Of a DNA stretch of 64,000 nt, positions 18,157-28,333 are shown one piece after another. How positions within the stretch are numbered: position 1 is the stretch's first letter; every line of letters starts with the position of its first letter. Origin of the DNA: Nakaseomyces glabratus (taxonomy: Eukaryota > Ascomycota > Saccharomycetes > Saccharomycetales > Saccharomycetaceae); contig NC_088963.1 of NCBI RefSeq assembly GCF_010111755.1, positions 1,178,001 through 1,242,000 on the forward strand, given 5' to 3'. The notes under the pieces are model-generated. The model saw only the letters and a list, made by a program, of their open reading frames with translations. It was not told the DNA's origin and searched no databases. Made by a program: the position numbers and the translations under genes.

Positions 18157-20679
18157 ATGTTCTCAGCCAACAGCGATACGCATGCCAGCATGTCTGCTAC
18201 TACTCTGGCATCGAACTACAGTGCGCAGAGTGGGAGCACTCCAACTTTGACGCCTGTGAGTATGACAAACAAGGGTAAGGGCCAGATAGCCAGCTTAATG
18301 AACAGCAATGTCAACGAGTGGGACTCGTTGTACTACATGTGTCTGGCGATGAAGAAGCGGCTCGAATGCTTGTCCCAATTGCAGCCATACTTGAACCTGG
18401 CATACTCTTCCAGTGAACTACTTAGCGAGAGGCAATCTTTGCTTCTATCGCAGAAACAGCAGTTGCAGAACATTGCGAACTCACATTCTGGTGCTAATAA
18501 TAGAAACTCCAATTTCAGCTCACACCATTACTCCAGGGATAGTCACGACAGCGCAACGCTGGGGTCCTTACAGCATAACGAGAACTCAAGGTCCAGCGCT
18601 CTTTCCACTTCGAGCATGAAGATGGACATGGCAATGATGGACGGCATCACTTACACGAATAGCAACAGAGTGGTCAGCTCCTCGAGGGATAGTGCTGCTA
18701 ACTCTATGGAAGATACTTTACTTACCTTCAGCATGGGTATTTTACCAATTTCTATGGACTGTGATCCAATCACCCAACTTTCGCAATTGTTCCAGCAAGG
18801 GTCGCCACTTTGCGTGCTCTTCAACGCAGTCAAACCCCAACATAAACTCGCAGTTATCTCCTCAGATGATATGAAAATATGTAAGAAATCTATCTATGAC
18901 TTCATTCTAGGTTGCAAGCAACATTTTGCCTTTAACGATGAAGAACTATTCACCATCTCAGATGTCTTCTCAAACTCTACTAATAACTTATTGAGAGTCC
19001 TGGACGTTGTACAGACACTGATGGATTCTGCACCTGAAATATTTCCATCAGTAGAAGAAATTCACAGGAGGATAATGCAAGAGCTCAACGAACAAAGCCA
19101 AAACGTTCAGCTACAGATTCAACAGAACAAAAGATATGCAGAACATTACAAAATTATCAAAGAGTTTGTCGCAACAGAAAGGAAGTATGTCCACGATCTG
19201 GAAGTTTTAGAAAGATACAGAGAACAACTTTTGGAAAGTAACTTGATAACCTCCGAAGAACTATATATGCTATTCCCCAACTTGGGAGAGGCCATTGATT
19301 TCCAAAGAAGGTTCTTAGCTTCACTAGAAATCAATGCCTTGGTAGAACCATCCAAACAAAGAATAGGCGCTCTGTTCATGCACTCAAAATACTTTTTCAA
19401 GCTATATGAGCCATGGTCCATCGGACAGAATGCCGCTATAGAATTCTTATCTTCAACTTTACAAAAAGTTTCTGAGGAAGACTTTGTCATTAAAAACAAA
19501 ATGGAACTTCAATCATTCCTTTACAAACCTGTCCAAAGGCTTTGTAGGTATCCGCTATTACTAAGGGAATTAGCTCAGCAATCTGTTAATGACAAAAGTG
19601 CAAAAGAATTAGATGCAGCATTAGAAATATCCAGGAGTATAGCGAGAAGTATAAATGAAAACCAGCGGAGAACCGAAAATCATCAAGTGGTGAAAAAACT
19701 TTACGGTAGAGTTTTGAATTGGAAAGGTTACAGAATATCTAAGTTTGGTGAACTTTTATACTTTGACAAAGTGTTTATTTCCACTAGCAACTCAAGTGAA
19801 CCTGAAAAAGAATTTGAAGTATATCTTTTCGAGAAGATCATTATCCTGTTCTCAGAAGTAAGTACGCCTGCTAAGAAATCTACATCGGCCTCATACATCT
19901 TGAAGAAGAGCAAATCTGGCAGCTCTAGCTCGGCTCTATCACTCAATATAATTGGTAACAATTCCAACAATTCATCTAGTTCTAGTTCTGCTCCAAATAC
20001 AGAGTCAAAATTAGATTTACGTGGCCGTATCATGATTATGAACTTGAACCAAATTAATCCTGTAAATTCTCGATCCTTAAACATCACATGGGAATCAGTT
20101 AAAGAGCAAGGTAACTTTCTTCTAAAATTCAAGAACGAAGAAACAAGAGACCACTGGTGTGCTTGCTTACAATCTCTTGTAAGAGATATAAAAAGTGAAT
20201 CTTTCAGAAGCACGAATAGTGCTAGCAGTGACCATTCGTCTTTTGCATCTGTGACATCACCATTGGCCACTCGTAATCCTCATGACAGCATCACATCAAT
20301 GAACAGCACACATAACAAATACGTCTCTGATATATTGAGAACTAACAGTAAAAGAAGAACATCCCAATTAGAAAGTGATATGAAAACCATAAATGAAACT
20401 TACAAGAGCTCTATCCCTGATAATTCCATTTTAATTAGAATCGCATTTAATAGTGATTATTACACTGTCCTTGTAGATAAAGAAAGCTCGATCGAGAATG
20501 TGATTGATATAATAAAGAAAAAGTTAAATAGTGGTGGGGAAAAAGCCATGAGAGTTAAATATCAAGATGAAGATGGAGATTATGTTGTGCTCGAGAGCGG
20601 TGATGATTGGCTAGTGGCCAAGGACATGCTGAAGGAAAATAATGAGAGAATATTAAACGTATGGGCCATCACCAATTAA
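18157..20679 (+). CDS. CDC24: CDC24, guanine nucleotide exchange factor for Cdc42
   Basis: Cdc24 activates Cdc42 at sites of bud emergence and mating projection, recruited by Bem1. The 840-residue protein has a calponin-homology-like N-terminal region (about 150-290). The DH domain begins near residue 328 (KIIKEFVATERKYVHDLEVL) and includes KPVQRLCRYPLLLREL, the DH signature helix. A PH domain spans about 515-685, interrupted by Ser/Asn-rich insertions. A C-terminal PB1 domain (about 755-838, with DEDGDYVVLESGDDW) binds Bem1. Length is close to S. cerevisiae Cdc24 (854 aa). It converges on CLN3, as in S. cerevisiae (YAL041W/YAL040C). Confidence 0.98.
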   Translation: MFSANSDTHASMSATTLASNYSAQSGSTPTLTPVSMTNKGKGQIASLMNSNVNEWDSLYYMCLAMKKRLECLSQLQPYLNLAYSSSELLSERQSLLLSQKQQLQNIANSHSGANNRNSNFSSHHYSRDSHDSATLGSLQHNENSRSSALSTSSMKMDMAMMDGITYTNSNRVVSSSRDSAANSMEDTLLTFSMGILPISMDCDPITQLSQLFQQGSPLCVLFNAVKPQHKLAVISSDDMKICKKSIYDFILGCKQHFAFNDEELFTISDVFSNSTNNLLRVLDVVQTLMDSAPEIFPSVEEIHRRIMQELNEQSQNVQLQIQQNKRYAEHYKIIKEFVATERKYVHDLEVLERYREQLLESNLITSEELYMLFPNLGEAIDFQRRFLASLEINALVEPSKQRIGALFMHSKYFFKLYEPWSIGQNAAIEFLSSTLQKVSEEDFVIKNKMELQSFLYKPVQRLCRYPLLLRELAQQSVNDKSAKELDAALEISRSIARSINENQRRTENHQVVKKLYGRVLNWKGYRISKFGELLYFDKVFISTSNSSEPEKEFEVYLFEKIIILFSEVSTPAKKSTSASYILKKSKSGSSSSALSLNIIGNNSNNSSSSSSAPNTESKLDLRGRIMIMNLNQINPVNSRSLNITWESVKEQGNFLLKFKNEETRDHWCACLQSLVRDIKSESFRSTNSASSDHSSFASVTSPLATRNPHDSITSMNSTHNKYVSDILRTNSKRRTSQLESDMKTINETYKSSIPDNSILIRIAFNSDYYTVLVDKESSIENVIDIIKKKLNSGGEKAMRVKYQDEDGDYVVLESGDDWLVAKDMLKENNERILNVWAITN

Positions 20680-21206
20680 TAAGAATATAGACAATTATTT
20701 TTTTACTTTTCAATAATTCATGCATTTTTATAACTGTTATAGTTCCAATAAAAAAATTTCCGATGGTAAGATAATCTTTTTAAATTCTGACTGGCAAGAC
20801 ACATTTATCCTTATTCTTAGCGGCATAATGATCCGCTGACGCGCCAATTTGTCCTAATTTGTCCTAAGTTCCAACACCTCAATTTCCCAAATAGGAAATT
20901 TTATTCTAAGACTTTCGTTTTTATTTAAAATGCATTTCTTTTAAAAGATATCATATATAAGATAAAAATGAGTGTGTCTAAATACTGAAGTAAATTAGAA
21001 AAACATAGGAAATGGATAAGAGTTACTTGCAATTGTAATCTATTCTGGTAAGCAAGCTGACTGGAAAAAAGAGCCTTTAAATTACTGTATAATTAAAGCG
21101 AGATAAGGTCTCAACAAAAATAGAAATGAAATCTGATTCGACAAAATAAAATTGTAATAAAAATGAATCACTGTGTTTGATCTACAAACATCAGTGTCTT
21201 TCAATG
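20680..21206. other. Convergent CDC24/CLN3 intergenic region
   Basis: 527 bp of AT-rich 3'-3' spacer with T-rich and TATA-like stretches suited to transcript ends of both genes. No gene seen. Confidence 0.6.
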
Positions 21207-23060
21207 CTACCTGCTATCAACTCTCTTACAGGATCTTTCCGCTTGGAAAAAATCCAAATCTAAACTCGAAGAATCTCTCTTGTGATGGCCTCTAACAAAG
21301 TTTGATGATATAGAGCCCATAGAAGAAATAGATGATTTATTACTTACATGACACAAGTACTGATTATTTCTTAAACTCATCATCTTTCCATCGTTAATGG
21401 AAGAGATGGATTGATTCTTTCTACCACCATGAAATCTACCCATTTTTCCTTGCAGTAAAGAAGGTGTGTTTGGGGTAATTGGCAGGCAGAATATTGAGCC
21501 AGATCTTGAAGGTACTCTTGATGAAGTTTGAGGTGTGAATATTGACTCAGAGGATGAGCTTAGCGATTTGTTTAGCGAAAAGTTCTTATGAATGTTATTA
21601 GAGTTGTTTACAGGAGCAAATGAAAATAATTCTGGAGATGCAAATGGAGAAATAAAATTGTTCATAGCGGTATTTGGATTGCCACCCAGCGAGAGGGGTG
21701 ACAGATTAGATGCAGATGAGTTAAGACCTTGTCTTTTCCTCAATATATTGGATTGTTGTGGAATCATTGAATGATCATTAAGCGTTAAATTTTGATTGTA
21801 CACATGGTTTTCATCATTAGCAGTGTGATTAGCATTATTGCTATAGCCAGGATTCTTTGGCGAGAATGATGGTGAAGAGAATGCTGAAGAGGCGGCCGAT
21901 GACATTGGCTGAGCTTCATCAAATGTATTGGCCAGTGGCGAACCATTTGGCGATATGTTCTCGGTTGGAAATGGGTAACTATTGGTGTAATCTTGAGAAC
22001 GATATAATTCTTCCAATTGTAGTTGGACATGGTAGTTTTGTAATGCATCCAATATTCTTTTCGAAGTTGGAATACCATTCTGTTGTTCACGTCCAGAGAA
22101 ACGCTTGGAATTACCGGCTGGCATCTTACTAGAAATGTATTTGAATTTGAAGCTTGAAGGCAACGAATCGATGTTGACCACTAAAGATAGTAGCTCTTTG
22201 CAGATGTTAACCATGTTATCATCGTTGACATTCATTTGCAGATCTTCCCATTGATTCAAATTGTAAAAGTTCAATGACATTGAAACAACGGTAATTGCGG
22301 CTAGCGCAATAGAAGACTGATTGTAGTTCAAAGCAAGATTCAAATCGAAGGATGCAAGTTCACAAAGTAAGATGGCGCCAAGCTTGATTTCATTGATATT
22401 TAGTTTTTTTGGGAAATCGTTGTCGTTGGCGTCGTTAGTCTTCATGAACAGCAACATGTCAATGAAAGAATCATAAGTAGCAACGTGACACAGAGACCAG
22501 TTCAAAGATTTCAGCAAATGTAGTTCCATTTCTTTGAATTGGTTAACTGTGAACTGGTTGCAACACAGACTCTGCAAGACCTTCAAAGTAGCGACTCTGT
22601 TTTTGGAGTCCCAGTACTTGGAACTAATCCACAAAGAAGTCAAAGCAATCAGTTGGTAAGTCGAAGACTTGATGACGTATTTCGAAGCGTATCTATCCAA
22701 GATATCGAAAGCCAAGAACAAAGTTGAAGTAGATAGGTTCAGTCTTGTGTGGCAGTACATCAAGAAATCAAAGATCAAAGTCCTCATCTTGTGATTGATC
22801 TGAGGTTGGGCTTTGAAATTTGCCAGCGACTTAGCCACAGTTGTGGCATGGTTTAGCTCTGACTCCAGAGTGAGCAAATGCGACAACTGATTAGGACTGT
22901 ATTCCTTGACAGTCAGATGGTGTGTTTCCAATTCTTTTCTGACAAGGTTAGGGTTAGTGGCTTTGATTGTAGCAATGTTCCTTCTAATTTGAGCCAAGTA
23001 TGGCATGTTCGGTAGACTTGAAGTTTCATAAACGGCATTTCTGATCTGTTTATGAGACAT
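21207..23060 (-). CDS. CLN3: CLN3, G1 cyclin
   Basis: Cln3 activates Cdc28 in early G1 and links cell growth to Start by acting on Whi5/SBF. Translation is taken from the ATG at 23060 (617 residues). The frame stays open for seven more codons up to a TTG, but there is no other ATG. The cyclin box lies at about residues 85-215 (MRTLIFDFLMYCHTRLNLST, LTSLWISSKYWDSKNRVATL, both Cln3 hallmarks). The C-terminal half is Ser/Asn/Pro-rich with many SP/TP sites, as in the PEST region that makes Cln3 unstable. The mRNA carries several WGCAU words, the binding motif of Whi3. The leader has a tiny upstream ORF (listed separately). Upstream lies 4.5 kb without a gene. Confidence 0.97.
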   Translation of the reverse strand: MSHKQIRNAVYETSSLPNMPYLAQIRRNIATIKATNPNLVRKELETHHLTVKEYSPNQLSHLLTLESELNHATTVAKSLANFKAQPQINHKMRTLIFDFLMYCHTRLNLSTSTLFLAFDILDRYASKYVIKSSTYQLIALTSLWISSKYWDSKNRVATLKVLQSLCCNQFTVNQFKEMELHLLKSLNWSLCHVATYDSFIDMLLFMKTNDANDNDFPKKLNINEIKLGAILLCELASFDLNLALNYNQSSIALAAITVVSMSLNFYNLNQWEDLQMNVNDDNMVNICKELLSLVVNIDSLPSSFKFKYISSKMPAGNSKRFSGREQQNGIPTSKRILDALQNYHVQLQLEELYRSQDYTNSYPFPTENISPNGSPLANTFDEAQPMSSAASSAFSSPSFSPKNPGYSNNANHTANDENHVYNQNLTLNDHSMIPQQSNILRKRQGLNSSASNLSPLSLGGNPNTAMNNFISPFASPELFSFAPVNNSNNIHKNFSLNKSLSSSSESIFTPQTSSRVPSRSGSIFCLPITPNTPSLLQGKMGRFHGGRKNQSISSINDGKMMSLRNNQYLCHVSNKSSISSMGSISSNFVRGHHKRDSSSLDLDFFQAERSCKRVDSR

Positions 23061-26000
23061 AATTGGAACGGAAGCAAGCAAGCAGAATTTGAATATTCAA
23101 AAAAAAAATGATTTGAAATGAGCGGGCAGGGAATATCCTAATATCGAGTTGTCAAGTGAAGACTATTTTTGAGAGCAACAATGTGTCTTGTTTTTAGTAT
23201 TAAATAAGAATAGAATAAAATAGTAAAGAAGAAAAAAAATATAATAATTCTTTTGTGGTTCTTGAGACAACTAAGTTATTGATTTGATGTTGTTATATTT
23301 TTTCTTTTCTTCCTATTGGCGTTTTATTGATTCATGCAAAATTTTGTAGTATATGTGTTTCAAAAATTCTTTATTCTTGTGATCTGTGGTTGATGTCAAT
23401 GCAGAATATATGCTTTATAAACACCTAAGATTCCTAATCCTGGTAATTTATGGTATTTGCGTTTAGCAGTTGTCAAGATCAGTAATTAGTTGAAATAACT
23501 ATGATCCAATTGTAGTTTGATAACGAAGATCAATTGATAGTTCTTCTTCGAGGTCTTTGAGTTGATCTGATCCGAATATATGAAAGGTGAAATATGAAAC
23601 TCGAATGTAATATGAACCAAGGAAAGATAATACTTTTGAATATCTAGTTGCTTTCCAATATATATATTATCTTTCCAAAAGGACCTTTTTTTTTTCTTGG
23701 TGGATGGGATTTCGATTATCTTGGCTGTATTTCTTCACAATTGATGCACTCTCTCTTTGGTGTGTGAACAAGCCTTGTACCAAAGTTAGAGCAAATAGCA
23801 CAACGGAAGACAAGAGGTACCTGCTTCACGTAAAGCAGAGCAGTAGCACCACCAAGCGAAGTAGAACAATTTGACCAGGACAAAGAGAGCAAGCCTGGGT
23901 GGAAATAGTAGAAAAAAGAACTGAAAAGTGCTGCTTTAGCAGTAGAGATCAAAAGAGATCAGGATATGAGAATTTACAATGTCAAAAAAAAAGGAAAGCA
24001 TAGTGGGATGCTCGATAATTGCTTTTGTGGATTTGGTGTTTGTTCATAAAATGTCCAATTATCCATGACAATTGTCTCCATCAGTGGCCATAGAGCCTGT
24101 GTCGGTGTTTAGCACTTTAGGTCGTCCTCAATGGCCTTGCTATTTTTACTCTATTGGGCAAATAGTGAGTGCAGAGTTGGAGAGCAGGGCTTCTCTTGCA
24201 TAACTAGGACAATGGGAGGGGGAGGGAAAGATAGAGAGGTTTGAGCAAAAGAAGACGGTGGAGTTGTGGGAACAGGACATACGAGTGCTGGTTGTACCAA
24301 TCGCACTAGACAAGAATAGATAATTTCTTTTATCAGTATGTAAAACTTTTTTTTTACTGAACGTAGTAAAAAAGAGAGAGAGTAAGAACCTATGTAGGTG
24401 AATGTAGGAGGACCTTGGTTGTTAGGGCATGAGATCGATGGAAATATGGAAATCGAAAAGGCTGAGGAACTGCCGTGAATATCCAGTTCTGAGGCATTGC
24501 ACCGTTGATGGACACTGGAGAGCTCTAGAGAGGAGTGCCATCTCAAAAAGCCTTGCACTAGTGGGTGAAAGACTTCTCAGCCAGAAAAGAGTGGAAAGGC
24601 CCCCCCACTCCCAGTATGGTTTCTTTTCTGGGGATCAGAGAGGCAGCACAAACCCTAATATGTCCTTCTAAAGTCCCATTTGTCAAGGAGATAGGGAACA
24701 CTAAAAGATACCACATGCATTTTATTACTGTTCATGGTAAAAGCAGGCCCTTCTCCAGATTTGTCACGAAGAAAGTACGTTAAAGAAAAAATGTCGAAAA
24801 AAATTAAAAAAAGAAACAGGACATATCTTCAAGAGGAGCAGTGCTTTTAGGGTTTCATCCTGTGTAGAGAGCCCATACTTCCAACTGTCAAAATTTACTA
24901 GTGAGCAGCTTCTTTCTTTTTGCTACATTTCACATTTACTTTATCAAGGTTCTTTTCTTTTTTCACTTAGTGACCTGCAGTGCAGATACAAAGAAGAAGA
25001 AGAAAAAAAGCAACACTATGACATTCTCTATCCTTCAGTTTTTCGTCATTCACTGACAGCTTAAAGAAACCTACGACCATACTGTTCTGATAAGTGAATT
25101 TTGCACAACCCAGGCGAGTTTCAACTTGATCCGTATTTAAAACTGCTAGCTTTGCTACCATTACATGTGGGGTGGGGGGGATGAGGAAGAAGGCAGGACA
25201 GCTCGGTCCAAAGAGTTCCCTATAACTACTGAAACGGATCCCTTGCTAGTGAGATCCAAAGGGTTGGAATACTGTGGTGGGCTCTTAGGCAATAATTCTA
25301 CGTATGAAAAAAAAAAAGAGAGGGCTTGTCTTGGCTGTCAGTGAGAGATATGGCATTTGCAAGAGAAACTTCAAATTTGAGATTTTTCCCTTTTAGGAAA
25401 AACGTCGAATTTTTACTTTTCTCGGGAAAAAAGCGTAGGTGAAGGATCAATGCTTTGCTGAGCAAGTAGTGTAGTAGTTGAATCTGACCCGATATTCAAT
25501 ATATTATTATTTTGAGGATTTGGTGCTAACCCTAAAAAGCTTCACTGCGTTTTGCACGCTCTAAGTTTAGAGAACAACGAAGTGGACCCAGGTTTGTTGC
25601 ATCCATCAATGGGCACTGATCAAAACACAAGAGCTGATCTTCACTTTTTAGTATTTTAGCTATAATTCAGGAATATGTAGTTGCTTTCTATGCACTAGCC
25701 AATCGACTTTCACTTGATTAAAGGGAGCTTTTCGATTGAGGCTATTTCTCAATCAAATCCAGGTTATCGATATTTACTGATGAAGGATTATCTACAATGA
25801 ACCCACGGAAAAAGAACTCTCAATTGGCCTCTCAAAACCAAAAGGAGCGCCCACAAGCATTGATGTTTTAGTGGGTGCGCTCACTGTCTCTACAATTGAG
25901 CTTCCCCTGTGTCTTCCAGGCCTGCTTCACACTATGTAATATTATCTTGAAGGATACCGGCCCTGCTACAAATCCTAAGTAGAGCGTATCAACTATTACT

Positions 26001-27541
26001 GACAATCTTGAAATATCAGACACCTGCAAGGGGCAACCAAAGAAAAAGATATTTGGTAGCAATGTCGTAATTTCTTGTGTAGTTGTGTAACAATCGACAT
26101 CAACTATCGGATACTTCAAATTGTCATTGGAACTTGTCTCTCTCCTTTACCCTTTCCTTCCATTCATGGTAAAAAAACTTAAGGATCTGGGCTGTCGGGT
26201 CCCTCTTACAAAGAAATACTGAAGAAAAGTGATCGAAAAAGACAGCTTACCTGAGAGAATCGCGGTAGGGAGAGCTGCAAAAACGAGTGAGAACCAGGAG
26301 AGGACATTTGGGCTTGTCAAAAGACTTGACATTTCTCAAGTATCGTTCAAATCATGCCTAATGAAGAGATATAACGATTTATTATTAGCAGCTACTTCCT
26401 CCTTACAACAGTTGTGTATAAATCTTTGCCAGATCAAGCAAAAATCCTTGAGTGAAAGACCAAGCAAGATTAGAACATAAAAGAAATTTGAGATTTGAAC
26501 TTGCTTGTCCTCTTTCCCATATAAAGAAAAACTGTATAAATCTTGAGCAACAACACCTATGAATACCAAGTAGGCTAACAAATACGCAAAAAGAAAAGAT
26601 GCTAAATTATTCCAATAGAGAATCAAAAAGAGAGTGACTTGTAGGGTGATCAACAATTTACTTGACCGGTATGACTACTTTAGCATCCCTTGAAAATGTT
26701 TGTGATAGATAGCTATGTAGATTTTAGTGTTGTCATTGTGACATACACCCTAAAGCTTTCTTAGTAGCTGAATATCCAGCAGGAACATTTCCAAAAACTG
26801 AATTAAACAAAGAATAGAGATACGGAACAGCGAATGTATTTATATTACTATTTACAGTTAAAAGCGGTCTAGAAAATAAAAGGAAGTACAGCAACCCAAC
26901 TTTCTGTCTAAATTCCGTCGGAATCAGAAGAAAATAAGCAGCCAAAAAACGTGGTATACCATAATGCACTTGTACAATAACTATGGCTGTCTCACAAGCA
27001 AGAAAATGCTTTATTGGGAAATTAAAATCAGTAATGACCGAACACTTTTTCATACTATATTAACAAGTCAGAAAAGATTACAATCAAATTGCAATAGATC
27101 GACCACTAAGATTCAATATCTGACCACTGAAATTATAATGCTCATAGTTAACAATCATTTTGATATAGATCAGTCTTAATTGATACATTAAATCTGGAAG
27201 CATCAAATATTTCCCAATTGCAGTAGTATTATTTTCTTATAAAATTTGACAATGTTAGAGGACATAAACTTCACTCCCTATCCTAATATATTGCAAAATA
27301 TCTGATAAAGTCAGCTGAATCATTACCATAAATATTGGTTTTCTAGATATCCATCATACTTAATGGAGTCACTAACAAAACAAGAGTAAAATGTGTTTCA
27401 CGAAGGCTAGTTATCACAATCTATCTTAATTTTTTGTTTTTCTTAAGAATCAAAATAAATCAATTGTAAATAAAAGAACAGAACGATTTGTAGGAGTGGA
27501 ATTTTAGCGCAAATGTTTCGATTTACCATCTCATCTGGGCC
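23061..27541. other. 4.5-kb region without a gene, upstream of CLN3
   Basis: The region lies between the CLN3 ATG and the CYC3 stop codon, so it is CLN3 5' sequence plus the CYC3 3' end. The longest frames (24151-24558 minus, 24429-24671 plus, 25868-26119 minus) are low-complexity or random-looking. Seen directly are the CLN3 upstream ORF, A/T runs (for example 23100-23110, 23685-23695, 25306-25318), C7 at 24600-24606 and G7 within 25168-25180. No tRNA B-box, snRNA or LTR was found. It is about six times the usual gap for this window. Confidence 0.6.
23324..23335 (-). promoter_or_regulatory. Three-codon upstream ORF in the CLN3 leader
   Basis: ATG AAT CAA TAA on the minus strand, 275 nt before the CLN3 ATG. 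Between it and the main start there is no other ATG in any frame. S. cerevisiae CLN3 also has a short upstream ORF about 315 nt from its start that lowers translation in poor growth. Conserved use here is inferred and needs the transcript start. Confidence 0.5.
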
Positions 27542-28333
27542 TCACTTCTTAGAGAAATATTCGTCCATTATCGGAGAGGTATACCTAATGAATCTATCGC
27601 GGCAGTTCTCATAACTATCTAAGGCTGGTCTGACATCAACATTAAATGTTGGAAGCCCATTAGCATCATCAGGTCCCCCATAAAAGTCCAACACATACCG
27701 GACTTCTTTCTTACCTTCAGGATTGCTTCGTAAAACTACCCAATCATGTCTGTCAAATGGAAGTTCTCCATGATAAGTCTCAGGGAATAGTTTTCCCATT
27801 AGATAATTCCAACGAGCTCTAGGAGATAACTTGTCCGGTCTTCCTGTGAATTTTAGTAGTTTAGGTTCAATTTTGCTCTTTTCAGTATAGGGTTTCTCCC
27901 AATCAAGTATTTCTTGCCAACATCCTTCATTTAAAAAGTTATGGACATTAACCATCGATTCAACAGCATCCTCTGGTATCTCTTCTCCAGTGTTTGGGTC
28001 AATCTTACCCTTCCGAATCATAGCATTATACATTTGTTGCGGAGAAGGGTATTCCCAAAACTCGTTACTTGAACCTTTTGGTATACTAGACACGGTTCTC
28101 TCCTTTGGTAAAATAGTCTTTTGTCCGTGTTGACTGGTCTGAGATAATTCTGGCATGTTATTCAAGGGGTTGAAAGGTGACTTTTCAACGTCAACCTTTG
28201 ACTTTCCGGCCATAACAGGACATCTACCTACATCACTCTCATCGGCGACCGATCCTGATTTCTTATTGATGGAAGGAATGTCCTGAAATGAAGCAATATC
28301 ATTTGAGCGTTTATCAGCCCAAAACCACCCCAT
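27542..28333 (-). CDS. CYC3: CYC3, holocytochrome c synthase (heme lyase)
   Basis: Cyc3 attaches heme covalently to apocytochrome c in the mitochondrial intermembrane space. The ATG at 28333 was chosen because MGWFWAD matches the Cyc3 N-terminus. The frame continues 22 codons upstream only to a TTG. The 263-residue protein has one CPV heme-binding motif (C38-P39-V40), then PLNNMPELS, NEFWEYPSPQQMYNAM, NFLNEGCWQE, PRARW and LPFDRHDWVV. The last block includes the family's essential histidine. It ends with VRYVLDFYGGPDD and FNVDVRPALDS. S. cerevisiae Cyc3 (269 aa) has two CPV motifs, so one is missing here. It lies between CLN3 and CDC19, as in YAL038W-YAL040C, but with far longer gaps. Confidence 0.96.
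   Translation of the reverse strand: MGWFWADKRSNDIASFQDIPSINKKSGSVADESDVGRCPVMAGKSKVDVEKSPFNPLNNMPELSQTSQHGQKTILPKERTVSSIPKGSSNEFWEYPSPQQMYNAMIRKGKIDPNTGEEIPEDAVESMVNVHNFLNEGCWQEILDWEKPYTEKSKIEPKLLKFTGRPDKLSPRARWNYLMGKLFPETYHGELPFDRHDWVVLRSNPEGKKEVRYVLDFYGGPDDANGLPTFNVDVRPALDSYENCRDRFIRYTSPIMDEYFSKK

Noticed and set aside
23431..23446. TTCC-N7-GGTAA as an early cell-cycle box (Mcm1 site) for CLN3
   Set aside because: The spacing between CC and GG is seven, not six, and several core positions mismatch, so I do not call it.
23716..23952. Minus-strand 78-codon frame with two CxxC pairs (RCAIC...CINC)
   Set aside because: It begins with TTG, the rest of the frame looks random, and the spacing fits no zinc ribbon I can name.
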